This document shows, in pieces, positions 1 to 5,673 of a stretch of 8,368 nucleotides of DNA (positions within the stretch are counted from its first letter, which is position 1; every line of letters begins with the position of its first letter). The DNA comes from an uncultured Bacilli bacterium (GTDB taxonomy: Bacteria > Bacillota_I > Bacilli_A > RF39 > UBA660). A program made the translations under genes and the position numbers. The stretch is from positions 1-8,368 of the forward strand of contig CALVMI010000032.1 in NCBI GenBank assembly GCA_944345045.1, given 5' to 3'. Under the pieces are notes generated by a model. That model ran no database searches. It was not told the DNA's origin and was given only the letters and a program-made list of their open reading frames with translations.

Positions 1-989
1 TATTTTTCTCCTTCAAGAATTTCAAAAATTCTTTCGGCCGCTAATTCAAATTGTTTAATAATATCATAAAAGTATTCTAAATTAGAAGATATACTGATGA
101 TATGTCCGCGATAAGAGAGAATAATTAACATTGTAGCCACTTCAAGTTCCTTATGAGTAATAAAATAAATACCCAAAAGTAAAATTCCTAAATCAAGTAA
201 ATCTCGTAAATCTCCATTTAAAAAGCGAAACCATGATCGTGTTCTAGCCCAAGAATAATTAGCTTCACCTAACTCTTGAATAACTTGATCCGTTTTGTTT
301 AAAAAGCTTTTTTCAGCATTTAATAATTTTATATCCTTTGCCCCTCTAACAAGTTCACTGATAAAACCAGAAGCTATATCTCGTTTCTTCTTTCGAATTT
401 TATTTTTCTCCTGAATTTTCTTAGCCGCATATTTCTGAGCAAAAAATAGCAAAACAACAAATAATAAATATAGGAAAAAAATTGCAGTATTTAAAAATAA
501 AACACTAAATAAAACACCAATAACGGAGATAAGGTAGGTTAAATAATCAATTCCTTGAATAAAAATATCGGATAAAGTATCCGTGTCATTGCCTGCTCTT
601 TCAATAAAAGTTCCGCTAGAATTAGTTTGCAAAACTCCTGTTTGAATTTGTAAGATTTTACTAGATACATCAAGTTGAATATTTTTTTTGACAGAATAAA
701 AATATTGGTTAATAAAATAATTATTAATATGCATGCAAATATTTCGAAAAATTTCAGTACCAAAAATAAGTACAGTAACAGCAAAGAGTTGTGTCCAAAA
801 CTCGTCAGTTAAATAAAGAATTTGTCTTGCTGATAATAATGGGGCAACAACATTAATAACGCTTAATAATATACTTCCAATTAAGAAGAAAAATAAATAC
901 TTTTTATCTTGTTTAGCATATTGATAAGTCTTTTTTAAATAATAAAAAACATTAGATAATTTTACCTTTTTCTTTTTTTCTTCCTCCAT
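1..989 (-). CDS. ABC exporter, transmembrane (permease) half, 3' end outside window
   Basis: This is the N-terminal 329 residues of an ABC exporter of the fused permease-ATPase type; the reading frame is open to the left edge, so the ATP-binding domain lies outside. What is visible is a type IV exporter membrane domain: a charged start (MEEEKKKKVK), hydrophobic helices near residues 31-53, 66-87, 150-187 (two helices), 263-278 and 284-300, and cytoplasmic loops between them. The loop GTFIERAGNDTDTLSDIF at about 126-143 is the first coupling region typical of these exporters. SELVRGAKDIKLLNAEKSF at 211-229 is the second. FELAAERIFEILEGEK at 314-329 is the usual linker into the nucleotide-binding domain. 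The start is chosen because GTGAGGA sits just upstream and a TATAAT lies at 1017-1012. The substrate cannot be told; many relatives work as heterodimers with a second exporter gene, which would lie to the left. Membrane-exporter assignment is strong, substrate unknown. Confidence 0.9.
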   Translation of the reverse strand, partial: MEEEKKKKVKLSNVFYYLKKTYQYAKQDKKYLFFFLIGSILLSVINVVAPLLSARQILYLTDEFWTQLFAVTVLIFGTEIFRNICMHINNYFINQYFYSVKKNIQLDVSSKILQIQTGVLQTNSSGTFIERAGNDTDTLSDIFIQGIDYLTYLISVIGVLFSVLFLNTAIFFLYLLFVVLLFFAQKYAAKKIQEKNKIRKKKRDIASGFISELVRGAKDIKLLNAEKSFLNKTDQVIQELGEANYSWARTRSWFRFLNGDLRDLLDLGILLLGIYFITHKELEVATMLIILSYRGHIISISSNLEYFYDIIKQFELAAERIFEILEGEK

Positions 990-1011
990 ACATCCTCACT
1001 TCCTAAAAGAG

Positions 1012-1040
1012 ATTATACAGATATTACGAAAAAATTTAAA
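1012..1040 (-). promoter_or_regulatory. Promoter of the ABC exporter gene
   Basis: On the minus strand a perfect TATAAT (1017-1012) is preceded at 17 bp by TTTAAA (1040-1035, four of six matches to the -35 consensus). Transcription would start near 1005, giving a leader of about 16 nt that contains the AGGAAGTGAGGA ribosome-binding region. Confidence 0.6.
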
Positions 1041-1063
1041 GCCTTTTAATTTTTGAGAAAATA

Positions 1064-1072
1064 TGCTACAAT
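1064..1072 (+). promoter_or_regulatory. Extended -10 promoter of the small membrane protein gene
   Basis: TGCTACAAT is an extended -10 element (TGn followed by TACAAT). A -35 at 17 bp would be TTTTAA, which is weak, fitting an extended -10 promoter. The in-frame ATG at 1063 falls inside this element, so it cannot be the start codon of the gene that follows. The predicted transcript start is about 1079. Confidence 0.55.
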
Positions 1073-1101
1073 TATATTGTAAAATAAAGGAGATAGAAAA
1101 T

Positions 1102-1452
1102 ATGGAAGCATTTACAACCTTTTTAGCAAATAATTATCTATGGTTTTTAGTAATCGCAATTATTTTGATTTTTGCTTTAATTGGCTATTTTGTTGATGCA
1201 AATGAACAAAAAAAAGGGATATCTTCCATAGTTAAACAAAAGCCAGTCGAAAAAGACATTCATGACCTGGCTAAAGAAGCAGGAAATAAATCTTTAAATT
1301 CAGCAATAAATGCGACAAATACCCAAAATATGATGCCAAATTTAAAAACAGAGCAAAATAATGTAGCAATGCAAAATACGATAACAGAAATGAATCAAAA
1401 TATGCAAAATTCAAATGCCAATCCAGTTGGTTTTGATGTTTTAAAAAAATAA
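1102..1452 (+). CDS. Small single-pass membrane protein with Asn/Gln-rich tail, function unknown
   Basis: A 116-residue protein that I do not recognise as a named family. The start is set at 1102 because AAAGGAG (1086-1092) lies 9 nt upstream; an in-frame ATG at 1063 sits in the promoter. Residues 1-11 are short and mostly uncharged, residues 12-31 form one strong transmembrane helix (WFLVIAIILIFALIGYF), and a charged stretch DANEQKKG follows. Residues 40-65 look like a polar, partly helical linker. Residues 66-107 are unusually rich in Asn, Gln and Met (for example NATNTQNMMPN and MNQNMQNSNANP), and the protein ends NPVGFDVLKK. By the positive-inside rule the Lys-rich tail should be cytosolic, making this a membrane-tethered disordered tail. 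It converges with the ASCH gene and shares its terminator. That it is a real gene is well supported by the ribosome-binding site, promoter and helix; its role is unknown. Confidence 0.75.
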   Translation: MEAFTTFLANNYLWFLVIAIILIFALIGYFVDANEQKKGISSIVKQKPVEKDIHDLAKEAGNKSLNSAINATNTQNMMPNLKTEQNNVAMQNTITEMNQNMQNSNANPVGFDVLKK

Positions 1453-1486
1453 AAAAACGCTCTTATAGTTTTAAGCTATAAGAGCG
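1451..1486. terminator. Shared hairpin terminator between convergent genes
   Basis: An 11-bp perfect stem CGCTCTTATAG (1458-1468) / CTATAAGAGCG (1476-1486) has a 7-nt loop. On the minus strand it is followed by a run of seven T (1457-1451), a textbook intrinsic terminator for the ASCH gene. In the plus direction the trailing sequence is only ATTTCTATT, so termination of the membrane-protein gene should be weaker. The ASCH stop codon lies at the edge of the loop. Confidence 0.85.
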
Positions 1487-1806
1487 ATTTCTATTCCAAT
1501 CACGCCATTTTTTTCTTGCATTTTTCTAGAGTAATATTTCTCCATATCTCCAGGATCTGCTTTTTCTTCATTAGAATATCCAAGACTAATGGGATCAAAA
1601 CGTTTGTAAAGTTCATTAAAAGAAGGATAAATGTGCAAAGCGACAATTTTTGTTGTTAATTTTTCTCCGTTAGATTGATCAGTAAAAACAAGCAAATCAT
1701 TTACTTTTAGTTTCTTTCTTTTTTCATCAAAAAGTCTCAGTTCTATAGTTTTGGATCCGTTTTTGATTGTTAAAAAAGGCTCGTGATCTAGGTGCATCTC
1801 GTGCAT
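1471..1806 (-). CDS. ASCH-domain protein (putative RNA-binding / nucleoside amidohydrolase-like)
   Basis: A 111-residue protein made up of one ASCH (ASC-1 homology) domain, a beta-barrel related to PUA domains. The family signature is near the N-terminus: FLTIKNGSKTIELRLFDEKR at residues 11-30, with GSKTIELR at 17-24. It is followed by LKVNDLLVF (33-41), a second core strand TTKIVALHIYPSFNELYKR (51-69), then DPGDMEKYYS (84-93) and the closing strand NGVIGIEIALI. This matches a Firmicutes subgroup of stand-alone ASCH proteins. E. coli YqfB, a member of the wider family, hydrolyses N4-acetylcytidine using a Lys and Thr in the equivalent of the KT at 19-20, but activity here is inference. Start: ATG at 1806 with GGAGGT 6 nt upstream; a second Met at residue 4 is less well spaced. 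Its last codons form part of the terminator. It is divergent from dacA. Confidence 0.85.
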   Translation of the reverse strand: MHEMHLDHEPFLTIKNGSKTIELRLFDEKRKKLKVNDLLVFTDQSNGEKLTTKIVALHIYPSFNELYKRFDPISLGYSNEEKADPGDMEKYYSRKMQEKNGVIGIEIALIA

Positions 1807-1823
1807 AAAGTACCTCCAATATC

Positions 1824-1832
1824 AGTATATCA
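1824..1832 (-). promoter_or_regulatory. Extended -10 promoter of the ASCH gene
   Basis: The minus strand reads TGATATACT (1832-1824), a TGn extended -10. The sequence 17 bp upstream is only TTTATT. A better -35-like hexamer, TTGCAC (1858-1853), lies 23 bp away, too far for a standard promoter. Confidence 0.5.
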
Positions 1833-1873
1833 AAATAGATAGTGTAAATAAAGTGCAAAAAAGAAGCAGACGT

Positions 1874-1909
1874 TTGACAGTAGATAAAAGAAAAAAAATT
1901 TGATATAAT
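1874..1909 (+). promoter_or_regulatory. Promoter of the dacA-cdaR operon
   Basis: A TGn extended -10, TGATATAAT (1901-1909), carries a perfect TATAAT at 1904-1909. A perfect TTGACA stands at 1874-1879, but the gap is 24 bp rather than 17 and includes a run of eight A. The promoter may rely on the extended -10 alone. Predicted transcript start is about 1916, leaving a leader of about 24 nt with AAAGGAAGTGG upstream of the ATG at 1940. Confidence 0.6.
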
Positions 1910-1939
1910 GAACGAGACAAAAACAAAGGAAGTGGAAAA

Positions 1940-2761
1940 ATGACATTAACGACCCTATGGTCATTGTTTACCAAAATACTAGATATATGTATTGTTTGGT
2001 TTCTCTTTTATTTTATTTTAAAAAATATTCGAAACAATGTAAAAATGATTTTAATTGTAAAAGGTGTATTATTGGTTATTTTAATTGAAATAATCAGTCA
2101 ACTTTTAAATTTATATACAGTAGGACTATTACTTGAATATGTCCTCGATTGGGGACCTTTAGCGATTATCGTAATTTTCCAACCAGAAATACGTAGCATG
2201 CTTGAAAATTTCGGTCGAACACAGCTTTTAGGTAGACATAAAATTCTAACCGTTGATGAACGCGAAAAAGTAGTTACAGAAATTATGAAGTCAATAGAAT
2301 ATTTAAAGAAAAATCGTATTGGAGCTTTAATTGTTATTGAAAGAGATGTATCGTTACAAGAATACATTGGCAGGGCAACCAAGATATATGCCGATATTTC
2401 AAGCGAACTTTTAAGCAATCTATTTTATCCAAATAGTCCACTTCATGATGGTGGTGTAATTATACAAGGTGACCGTATTACGTGTGCAGGAGCTGTCTTT
2501 AGAACAAGTATGAGTCCGGGGTTAAATAAAAAACTTGGTACAAGACACCGTGCTGCTTTAGGTATAGCTGAAGAAAGTGATGCTCTAGCCTTAGTTGTAT
2601 CAGAAGAAAATGGTAGAATTAGTATTGCCTATGATGGAGAATTACAATACAATTTAACCTTAGATGAATTTAGAATGACCTTAATGGAAGAATTAAAGCC
2701 AAAAGCAGAAGTATTCTACGGATCTGATGCTTCCGATAAGGAGGATGATGTCCATGAGTAA
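1940..2761 (+). CDS. dacA: Membrane diadenylate cyclase (c-di-AMP synthase CdaA/DacA)
   Basis: Condenses two ATP into cyclic-di-AMP, the second messenger that controls potassium, osmolyte and cell-wall homeostasis in Gram-positives. The 273 residues match the family's length and order. Three membrane helices lie at about 11-29, 35-55 and 58-80, ending in GPLAIIVIFQPEIRSMLE, a hallmark of CdaA. A linker with ILTVDEREKVVTEIMKSIEYL (102-122) follows, then the DAC catalytic domain from about 123 to 255. The metal/ATP motif normally DGA is DGG here (D170-G171-G172, in SPLHDGGVIIQ). The second motif RHR is intact at 202-204 (LGTRHRAALGI). The positions agree with B. subtilis CdaA. The acidic end DASDKEDDVHE overlaps the next gene by 8 nt. 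Identification is near certain; the DGG change is conservative and probably compatible with activity. Confidence 0.97.
   Translation: MTLTTLWSLFTKILDICIVWFLFYFILKNIRNNVKMILIVKGVLLVILIEIISQLLNLYTVGLLLEYVLDWGPLAIIVIFQPEIRSMLENFGRTQLLGRHKILTVDEREKVVTEIMKSIEYLKKNRIGALIVIERDVSLQEYIGRATKIYADISSELLSNLFYPNSPLHDGGVIIQGDRITCAGAVFRTSMSPGLNKKLGTRHRAALGIAEESDALALVVSEENGRISIAYDGELQYNLTLDEFRMTLMEELKPKAEVFYGSDASDKEDDVHE
2738..2744 (+). promoter_or_regulatory. Ribosome-binding site that decides the cdaR start
   Basis: AAGGAGG inside the end of dacA lies 9 nt before the ATG at 2754. Other in-frame ATGs at 2727, 2745 and 2748 are upstream of it or too close to it, so 2754 is the best start. The resulting ATGAGTAA overlap with the dacA stop suggests translational coupling. 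Confidence 0.8.
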
Positions 2762-4124
2762 AATATGGAAAAAAATTAAAAATGGAGTTAAAAAACTTTA
2801 TCAACTTTTAGATGAAAAACTTATTACTCCATTAAGTAGAGCAATCTATTTTCTTTTTGAAAAATTAAAAGATAATCCAATTCATGTTGAAAAACTATTA
2901 AATAGACCGAGAATATTAGTTTATGTTTCGCTTATTTTAGCGGTTATTACTTTCTTTTTAGTAGATTCACAAGTAATTAACCTAGTTGAAAATGAAGCGG
3001 AAATTCTATCAAACGAACCAGTAACGGTAATTTATAATAAGGAAGCATATGTAGTAGAAGGTTTGGTGGATCATGTAGACATTATTTTAACAGGACGTAA
3101 AAGTGCTTTATATTTGGCTAAGCAATTAGGTGAACATGAAGTAGTACTAGACTTGTCTGATTATGAAGCAAGTGATACGCCAGTTCGTGTAGCACTTTCA
3201 TATAATCAAACAGTAGATAATATTAGTTATAAATTGGATCCGGCATACGTAACTGTTACAATTAAGAAAAAAGTTAGTGAAAAAAGAAGTGTCTCTTATG
3301 AACTTTTAAATGAAGACAAATTAAATGAAAAATTTTCTGTTTCAGATGTCTCTTTGGATCAAACCGAAGTGGTCGTTAAAGGATCACAAGATGCATTAGA
3401 TCAGATTGCTACTGTAAAAGCATTGATCGATTTAAGTAATCCTGATTATACAGAAGCGATTACTTATGAAGTGGATAATTTACCATTAGTTGCTTATGAC
3501 AAAGACGGAAGAGTATTAGAAAATGTTGAAATTGTTCCACAAACAGTAGGAGCTAGCATTTCATTTAGTACATATAAAGCAACTGTTCCAATCGTCGTAA
3601 ATACTACCGGAACTTTAGTTGCTGGAAAATCTATTTCTTCAATAACAATTAATGGTCAAACAAATTACACAGTAGACATTTATGGCGAAAAAGAAGATAT
3701 TGATAAAATAACAAGCGTTCCAGTAACTGTAAATATTGATGGCCGAGGAACAGGTGGCGCATTAACCTATAATGCATCCATTTCTAAACCAACAGGCGTT
3801 CGATCAATAAGTGAAAGTGATGTTCAAATTGTCGTCTCATTTGGTGATGAAAGACAAAAAACACTTGAAATATCAAATGTTCGAGCAACAAATCTTGCTA
3901 GTGGCTTAACTGTTAATAGAACAAATAATGATACAATTTCTGTTCAAGTAAAAGGTGTTCAGTCTGTAATTGATTCCATAACTGCTGATGACATATCTGC
4001 TTACATTGACTTGTCAAATTACACAGCTGGAACATACGATATAGATGTTCAAATTGAAAATAGTGATCCGCGAGTGACATTTGTTGTATCAAGTCAAATA
4101 AATGTAGTTATCTCAGGAAGTTAA
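2754..4124 (+). CDS. cdaR: YbbR-domain regulator of the c-di-AMP cyclase (CdaR)
   Basis: Partner of the diadenylate cyclase; in B. subtilis and relatives CdaR binds CdaA in the membrane and modulates c-di-AMP synthesis. The protein has 456 residues. A basic cytosolic N-terminal segment occupies about 1-52, one transmembrane helix lies at about 53-71 (RILVYVSLILAVITFFLV), and four extracytoplasmic YbbR repeats follow at about 88-170, 178-266, 273-363 and 370-454. Each repeat shows the recurring strand-helix-strand core: VDIILTGRKSALYLAKQ, TEVVVKGSQDALDQIATV, YTVDIYGEKEDIDKITSV and ISVQVKGVQSVIDSITADD, each followed by a strand such as ALIDLSN or AYIDLSN. The N-terminal segment is longer than usual for the family. 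The gene overlaps dacA by 8 nt and ends in its own terminator, so the operon is two genes without the glmM often found third. Confidence 0.92.
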   Translation: MSKIWKKIKNGVKKLYQLLDEKLITPLSRAIYFLFEKLKDNPIHVEKLLNRPRILVYVSLILAVITFFLVDSQVINLVENEAEILSNEPVTVIYNKEAYVVEGLVDHVDIILTGRKSALYLAKQLGEHEVVLDLSDYEASDTPVRVALSYNQTVDNISYKLDPAYVTVTIKKKVSEKRSVSYELLNEDKLNEKFSVSDVSLDQTEVVVKGSQDALDQIATVKALIDLSNPDYTEAITYEVDNLPLVAYDKDGRVLENVEIVPQTVGASISFSTYKATVPIVVNTTGTLVAGKSISSITINGQTNYTVDIYGEKEDIDKITSVPVTVNIDGRGTGGALTYNASISKPTGVRSISESDVQIVVSFGDERQKTLEISNVRATNLASGLTVNRTNNDTISVQVKGVQSVIDSITADDISAYIDLSNYTAGTYDIDVQIENSDPRVTFVVSSQINVVISGS

Positions 4125-4151
4125 AGAAAGCAAACAAATGCTTTCTTTTTT
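4123..4151 (+). terminator. Terminator of dacA-cdaR
   Basis: The stem AAAGAAAGCA (4123-4132) / TGCTTTCTTT (4139-4148) has loop AACAAA and is followed by T bases to 4151. The cdaR stop codon (4122-4124) runs into the first stem bases. Confidence 0.8.
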
Positions 4152-4168
4152 GTTAAATAACAAATCAT

Positions 4169-4193
4169 AAAAAAACAAACAAAAAATTGTTTG
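4169..4193 (-). terminator. Terminator of the DUF378 gene
   Basis: On the minus strand CAAACAA (4193-4187), a 4-nt T loop and TTGTTTG (4182-4176) form a 7-bp hairpin directly followed by seven T (4175-4169). It starts two bases after the stop codon. It stands back-to-back with the cdaR terminator, separated by only 17 bp. Confidence 0.75.
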
Positions 4194-4194
4194 C

Positions 4195-4404
4195 TTATTC
4201 AAATGGATGTGAATCAATATGATGAAATAAAATACCAATACTCACAAGACCACTGATACCTATTAAAGAATAAATGATTCTAACCATAACAGAGCCTTCT
4301 TCAAAAATAGCTGTTACTAAATTAAAATCGAAAAGTCCAATTAATCCCCAGTTTATCGCTCCTAAAATCACGAATACTAGGCAGATCTTATAAATAATTT
4401 CCAT
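4195..4404 (-). CDS. DUF378 family two-helix membrane protein
   Basis: A 69-residue integral membrane protein of the DUF378 (YuzA-like) family, whose function is not known. Helix 1 is at about 6-25 and contains the family signature GAINWGLIGLF with FNLV after it (15-30). A short loop EEGS follows, helix 2 is at about 41-60 (VRIIYSLIGISGLVSIGILF), and the tail is HHIDSHPFE. The start is placed at 4404 because AAAGGA (4419-4414) is 9 nt upstream; the ATG at 4422 overlaps that ribosome-binding site and is rejected. It is convergent with cdaR and divergent from the lipoprotein gene. Family assignment is confident; no function can be inferred. Confidence 0.88.
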   Translation of the reverse strand: MEIIYKICLVFVILGAINWGLIGLFDFNLVTAIFEEGSVMVRIIYSLIGISGLVSIGILFHHIDSHPFE

Positions 4405-4436
4405 ATATTCCCGTCCTTTCATTACTATTATGGAAA

Positions 4437-4442
4437 ATTATA
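4437..4442 (-). promoter_or_regulatory. Possible -10 of the DUF378 gene
   Basis: The minus strand carries TATAAT at 4442-4437, about 33 nt before the start codon. No convincing -35 is seen at 16-18 bp. It lies back-to-back with the lipoprotein promoter. Confidence 0.4.
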
Positions 4443-4451
4443 AAAAAAATA

Positions 4452-4480
4452 TTCATAAAAATCTTTTCTAAAAATATAGT
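4452..4480 (+). promoter_or_regulatory. Promoter of the lipoprotein gene
   Basis: TTCATA (4452-4457, four of six matches) and TATAGT (4475-4480, five of six) are 17 bp apart. Transcript start would be about 4487, leaving a leader of about 21 nt. Confidence 0.55.
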
Positions 4481-4507
4481 TTAATTAGAAAAGGAATGTG
4501 GTGAATT

Positions 4508-5590
4508 TTGAAAAAATTATTAGCAGTACTTTTATCATTAACTTTATTAGTCAGTGGTTGTGGAAAAAAAGGCACAGAAAATGTGGTAGCAGATTTCACG
4601 AAAAAGGTCAACGAAACTTCAAGTTATATATTGAAAGGAAATATGGAAATTTATGCTCCTGAAGAGACTTTTACTTATAGTTTAGAAATTGATTTCTTAA
4701 AGGATAATTTTTATAAGGTAAAAATGGTTAATCAAACAAATAATCATGAACAAATTATTTTAAGAAACAACGACGCTGTTTACGTAATTACACCTTCATT
4801 AAATAAAAGTTTTAAATTTCAAAGCGAGTGGCCAAGCAATTCTAGCCAAGCATATATTTTAAGTGCAATTGCTAAAGACATGGGAAATGATACTGAAACT
4901 ACAGTTGAAGAAGCAGATGGAAATTATGTGATTAAATCAAAAGTAAATTATCCAAATAATCCAGATTTGAGCTATCAAAAAATAACTGTCGATAAAGATA
5001 ATAATATTAAAAAAACGGAAGTTTACGATACAGAAGATACTTTAAAGATGAAAGTGACATTTACAAGTACGGATTATAAAGCAAATTTAAAAGATACAGA
5101 CTTTACCATTGAACAATACATTACTGAAACGGATACAGAAGAAAATACAAACAATACCCAAAATGAAACTTGTGAAGGCGATAACTGTGAAGAAAAAGCA
5201 CCATGCGAAGGAGATTCATGTGAAGAAGAAACCGGTGCTATAGAAGACATATTATATCCATTATATATTCCTAGTAATACATATCTTTCAAGTAGTGATA
5301 AAGTTCAAACTGATATAGGTGATCGAATTATCCTAACATTTGGTGGTGAGAAAAGTTTTGTGTTAGTTGAAGAAAAAGCAGTGATGGCTGATGAATTTGA
5401 AATTATTCCAGTTTATGGAGATCCATTAATTGTCAGCGATACAATCGGGGCCCTTGGTACAAATTCTCTAACTTGGACAAAAGATAATATTAGCTATTAT
5501 TTAGCAGGGAATGACTTAACTACAGCAGAACTATTAGCAATAGGTGAAAGTATTGGATACAGCAATCAAACAGTAAGTGCAGAAAAATAA
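4508..5590 (+). CDS. Secreted lipoprotein, LolA-like domain plus DUF4367-like C-terminus with a Cys repeat linker
   Basis: A 360-residue lipoprotein. The signal peptide is MKKLLAVLLSLTLLVSGC with a clear lipobox (V15-S16-G17-C18), so the mature protein should be lipid-anchored at Cys18 on the outer face of the membrane. Residues 25-210 resemble the LolA/YdcC fold seen in Firmicutes lipoproteins: FLKDNFYKVKMVNQTNNHEQ, then LRNNDAVYVITPSLNKSFKF, then QSEWPSNSSQAYILSAIAKDM. An acidic Asn/Thr-rich linker at about 211-242 holds two copies of CEGD[N/S]CEE (C222, C227, C233, C238). The final domain (about 245-355) looks like DUF4367, ending SLTWTKDNISYYLAGNDL and a helix with ELLAIGESIG. The start codon is TTG at 4508; an in-frame TGA lies just before it and no nearby ATG exists. 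A GGTGA is 3-4 nt upstream and AAAGGAA 11 nt upstream. Ligand unknown; domain names are by pattern only. Confidence 0.8.
   Translation: MKKLLAVLLSLTLLVSGCGKKGTENVVADFTKKVNETSSYILKGNMEIYAPEETFTYSLEIDFLKDNFYKVKMVNQTNNHEQIILRNNDAVYVITPSLNKSFKFQSEWPSNSSQAYILSAIAKDMGNDTETTVEEADGNYVIKSKVNYPNNPDLSYQKITVDKDNNIKKTEVYDTEDTLKMKVTFTSTDYKANLKDTDFTIEQYITETDTEENTNNTQNETCEGDNCEEKAPCEGDSCEEETGAIEDILYPLYIPSNTYLSSSDKVQTDIGDRIILTFGGEKSFVLVEEKAVMADEFEIIPVYGDPLIVSDTIGALGTNSLTWTKDNISYYLAGNDLTTAELLAIGESIGYSNQTVSAEK
5171..5227 (+). repeat. Tandem in-frame repeat encoding CEGD(N/S)CEE twice
   Basis: Two 24-nt units (5171-5194 and 5204-5227), each encoding CEGD-x-CEE, are separated by 9 nt encoding Lys-Ala-Pro. They differ mainly at third codon positions plus the Asn/Ser position, which suggests an old duplication kept by selection on the protein. 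These are the only cysteines of the mature protein other than the lipidated Cys18. Confidence 0.85.
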
Positions 5591-5607
5591 AAATCTGCAC
5601 TTTTTTT
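5576..5607 (+). terminator. Terminator of the lipoprotein gene
   Basis: The stem AGTGCAGA (5576-5583) / TCTGCACT (5594-5601) has a 10-nt A-rich loop and then a T run to 5607. The 5' arm is coding sequence and the stop codon (5588-5590) is in the loop. Confidence 0.85.
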
Positions 5608-5626
5608 GTGATAAGACGAAAAGAAA

Positions 5627-5655
5627 TTGCATTTTAAAAGCCTTTTTTGTATAAT
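5627..5655 (+). promoter_or_regulatory. Promoter of the thioredoxin-like membrane protein gene
   Basis: TTGCAT (5627-5632) and a perfect TATAAT (5650-5655) are exactly 17 bp apart. Predicted transcript start is about 5662, giving a leader of only about 12 nt that begins at the AGGTGA ribosome-binding site (5662-5667). Confidence 0.75.
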
Positions 5656-5673
5656 ACCTGTAGGTGAAGTGAA

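Noticed and set aside
539..784. An 81-residue hydrophobic minus-strand reading frame
   Set aside because: It is an alternate frame within the ABC exporter gene, which has continuous family motifs from 989 to the left edge.
2098..2418. A 106-residue reading frame antisense to dacA
   Set aside because: The plus-strand dacA is unmistakable here; the antisense frame has no ribosome-binding site or recognisable motif.
4130..4194. Long-range pairing between GCAAACAA (4130-4137) and TTGTTTGC (4187-4194)
   Set aside because: The two local hairpins with T runs explain both arms better; this is likely chance in an A/T-rich stretch.
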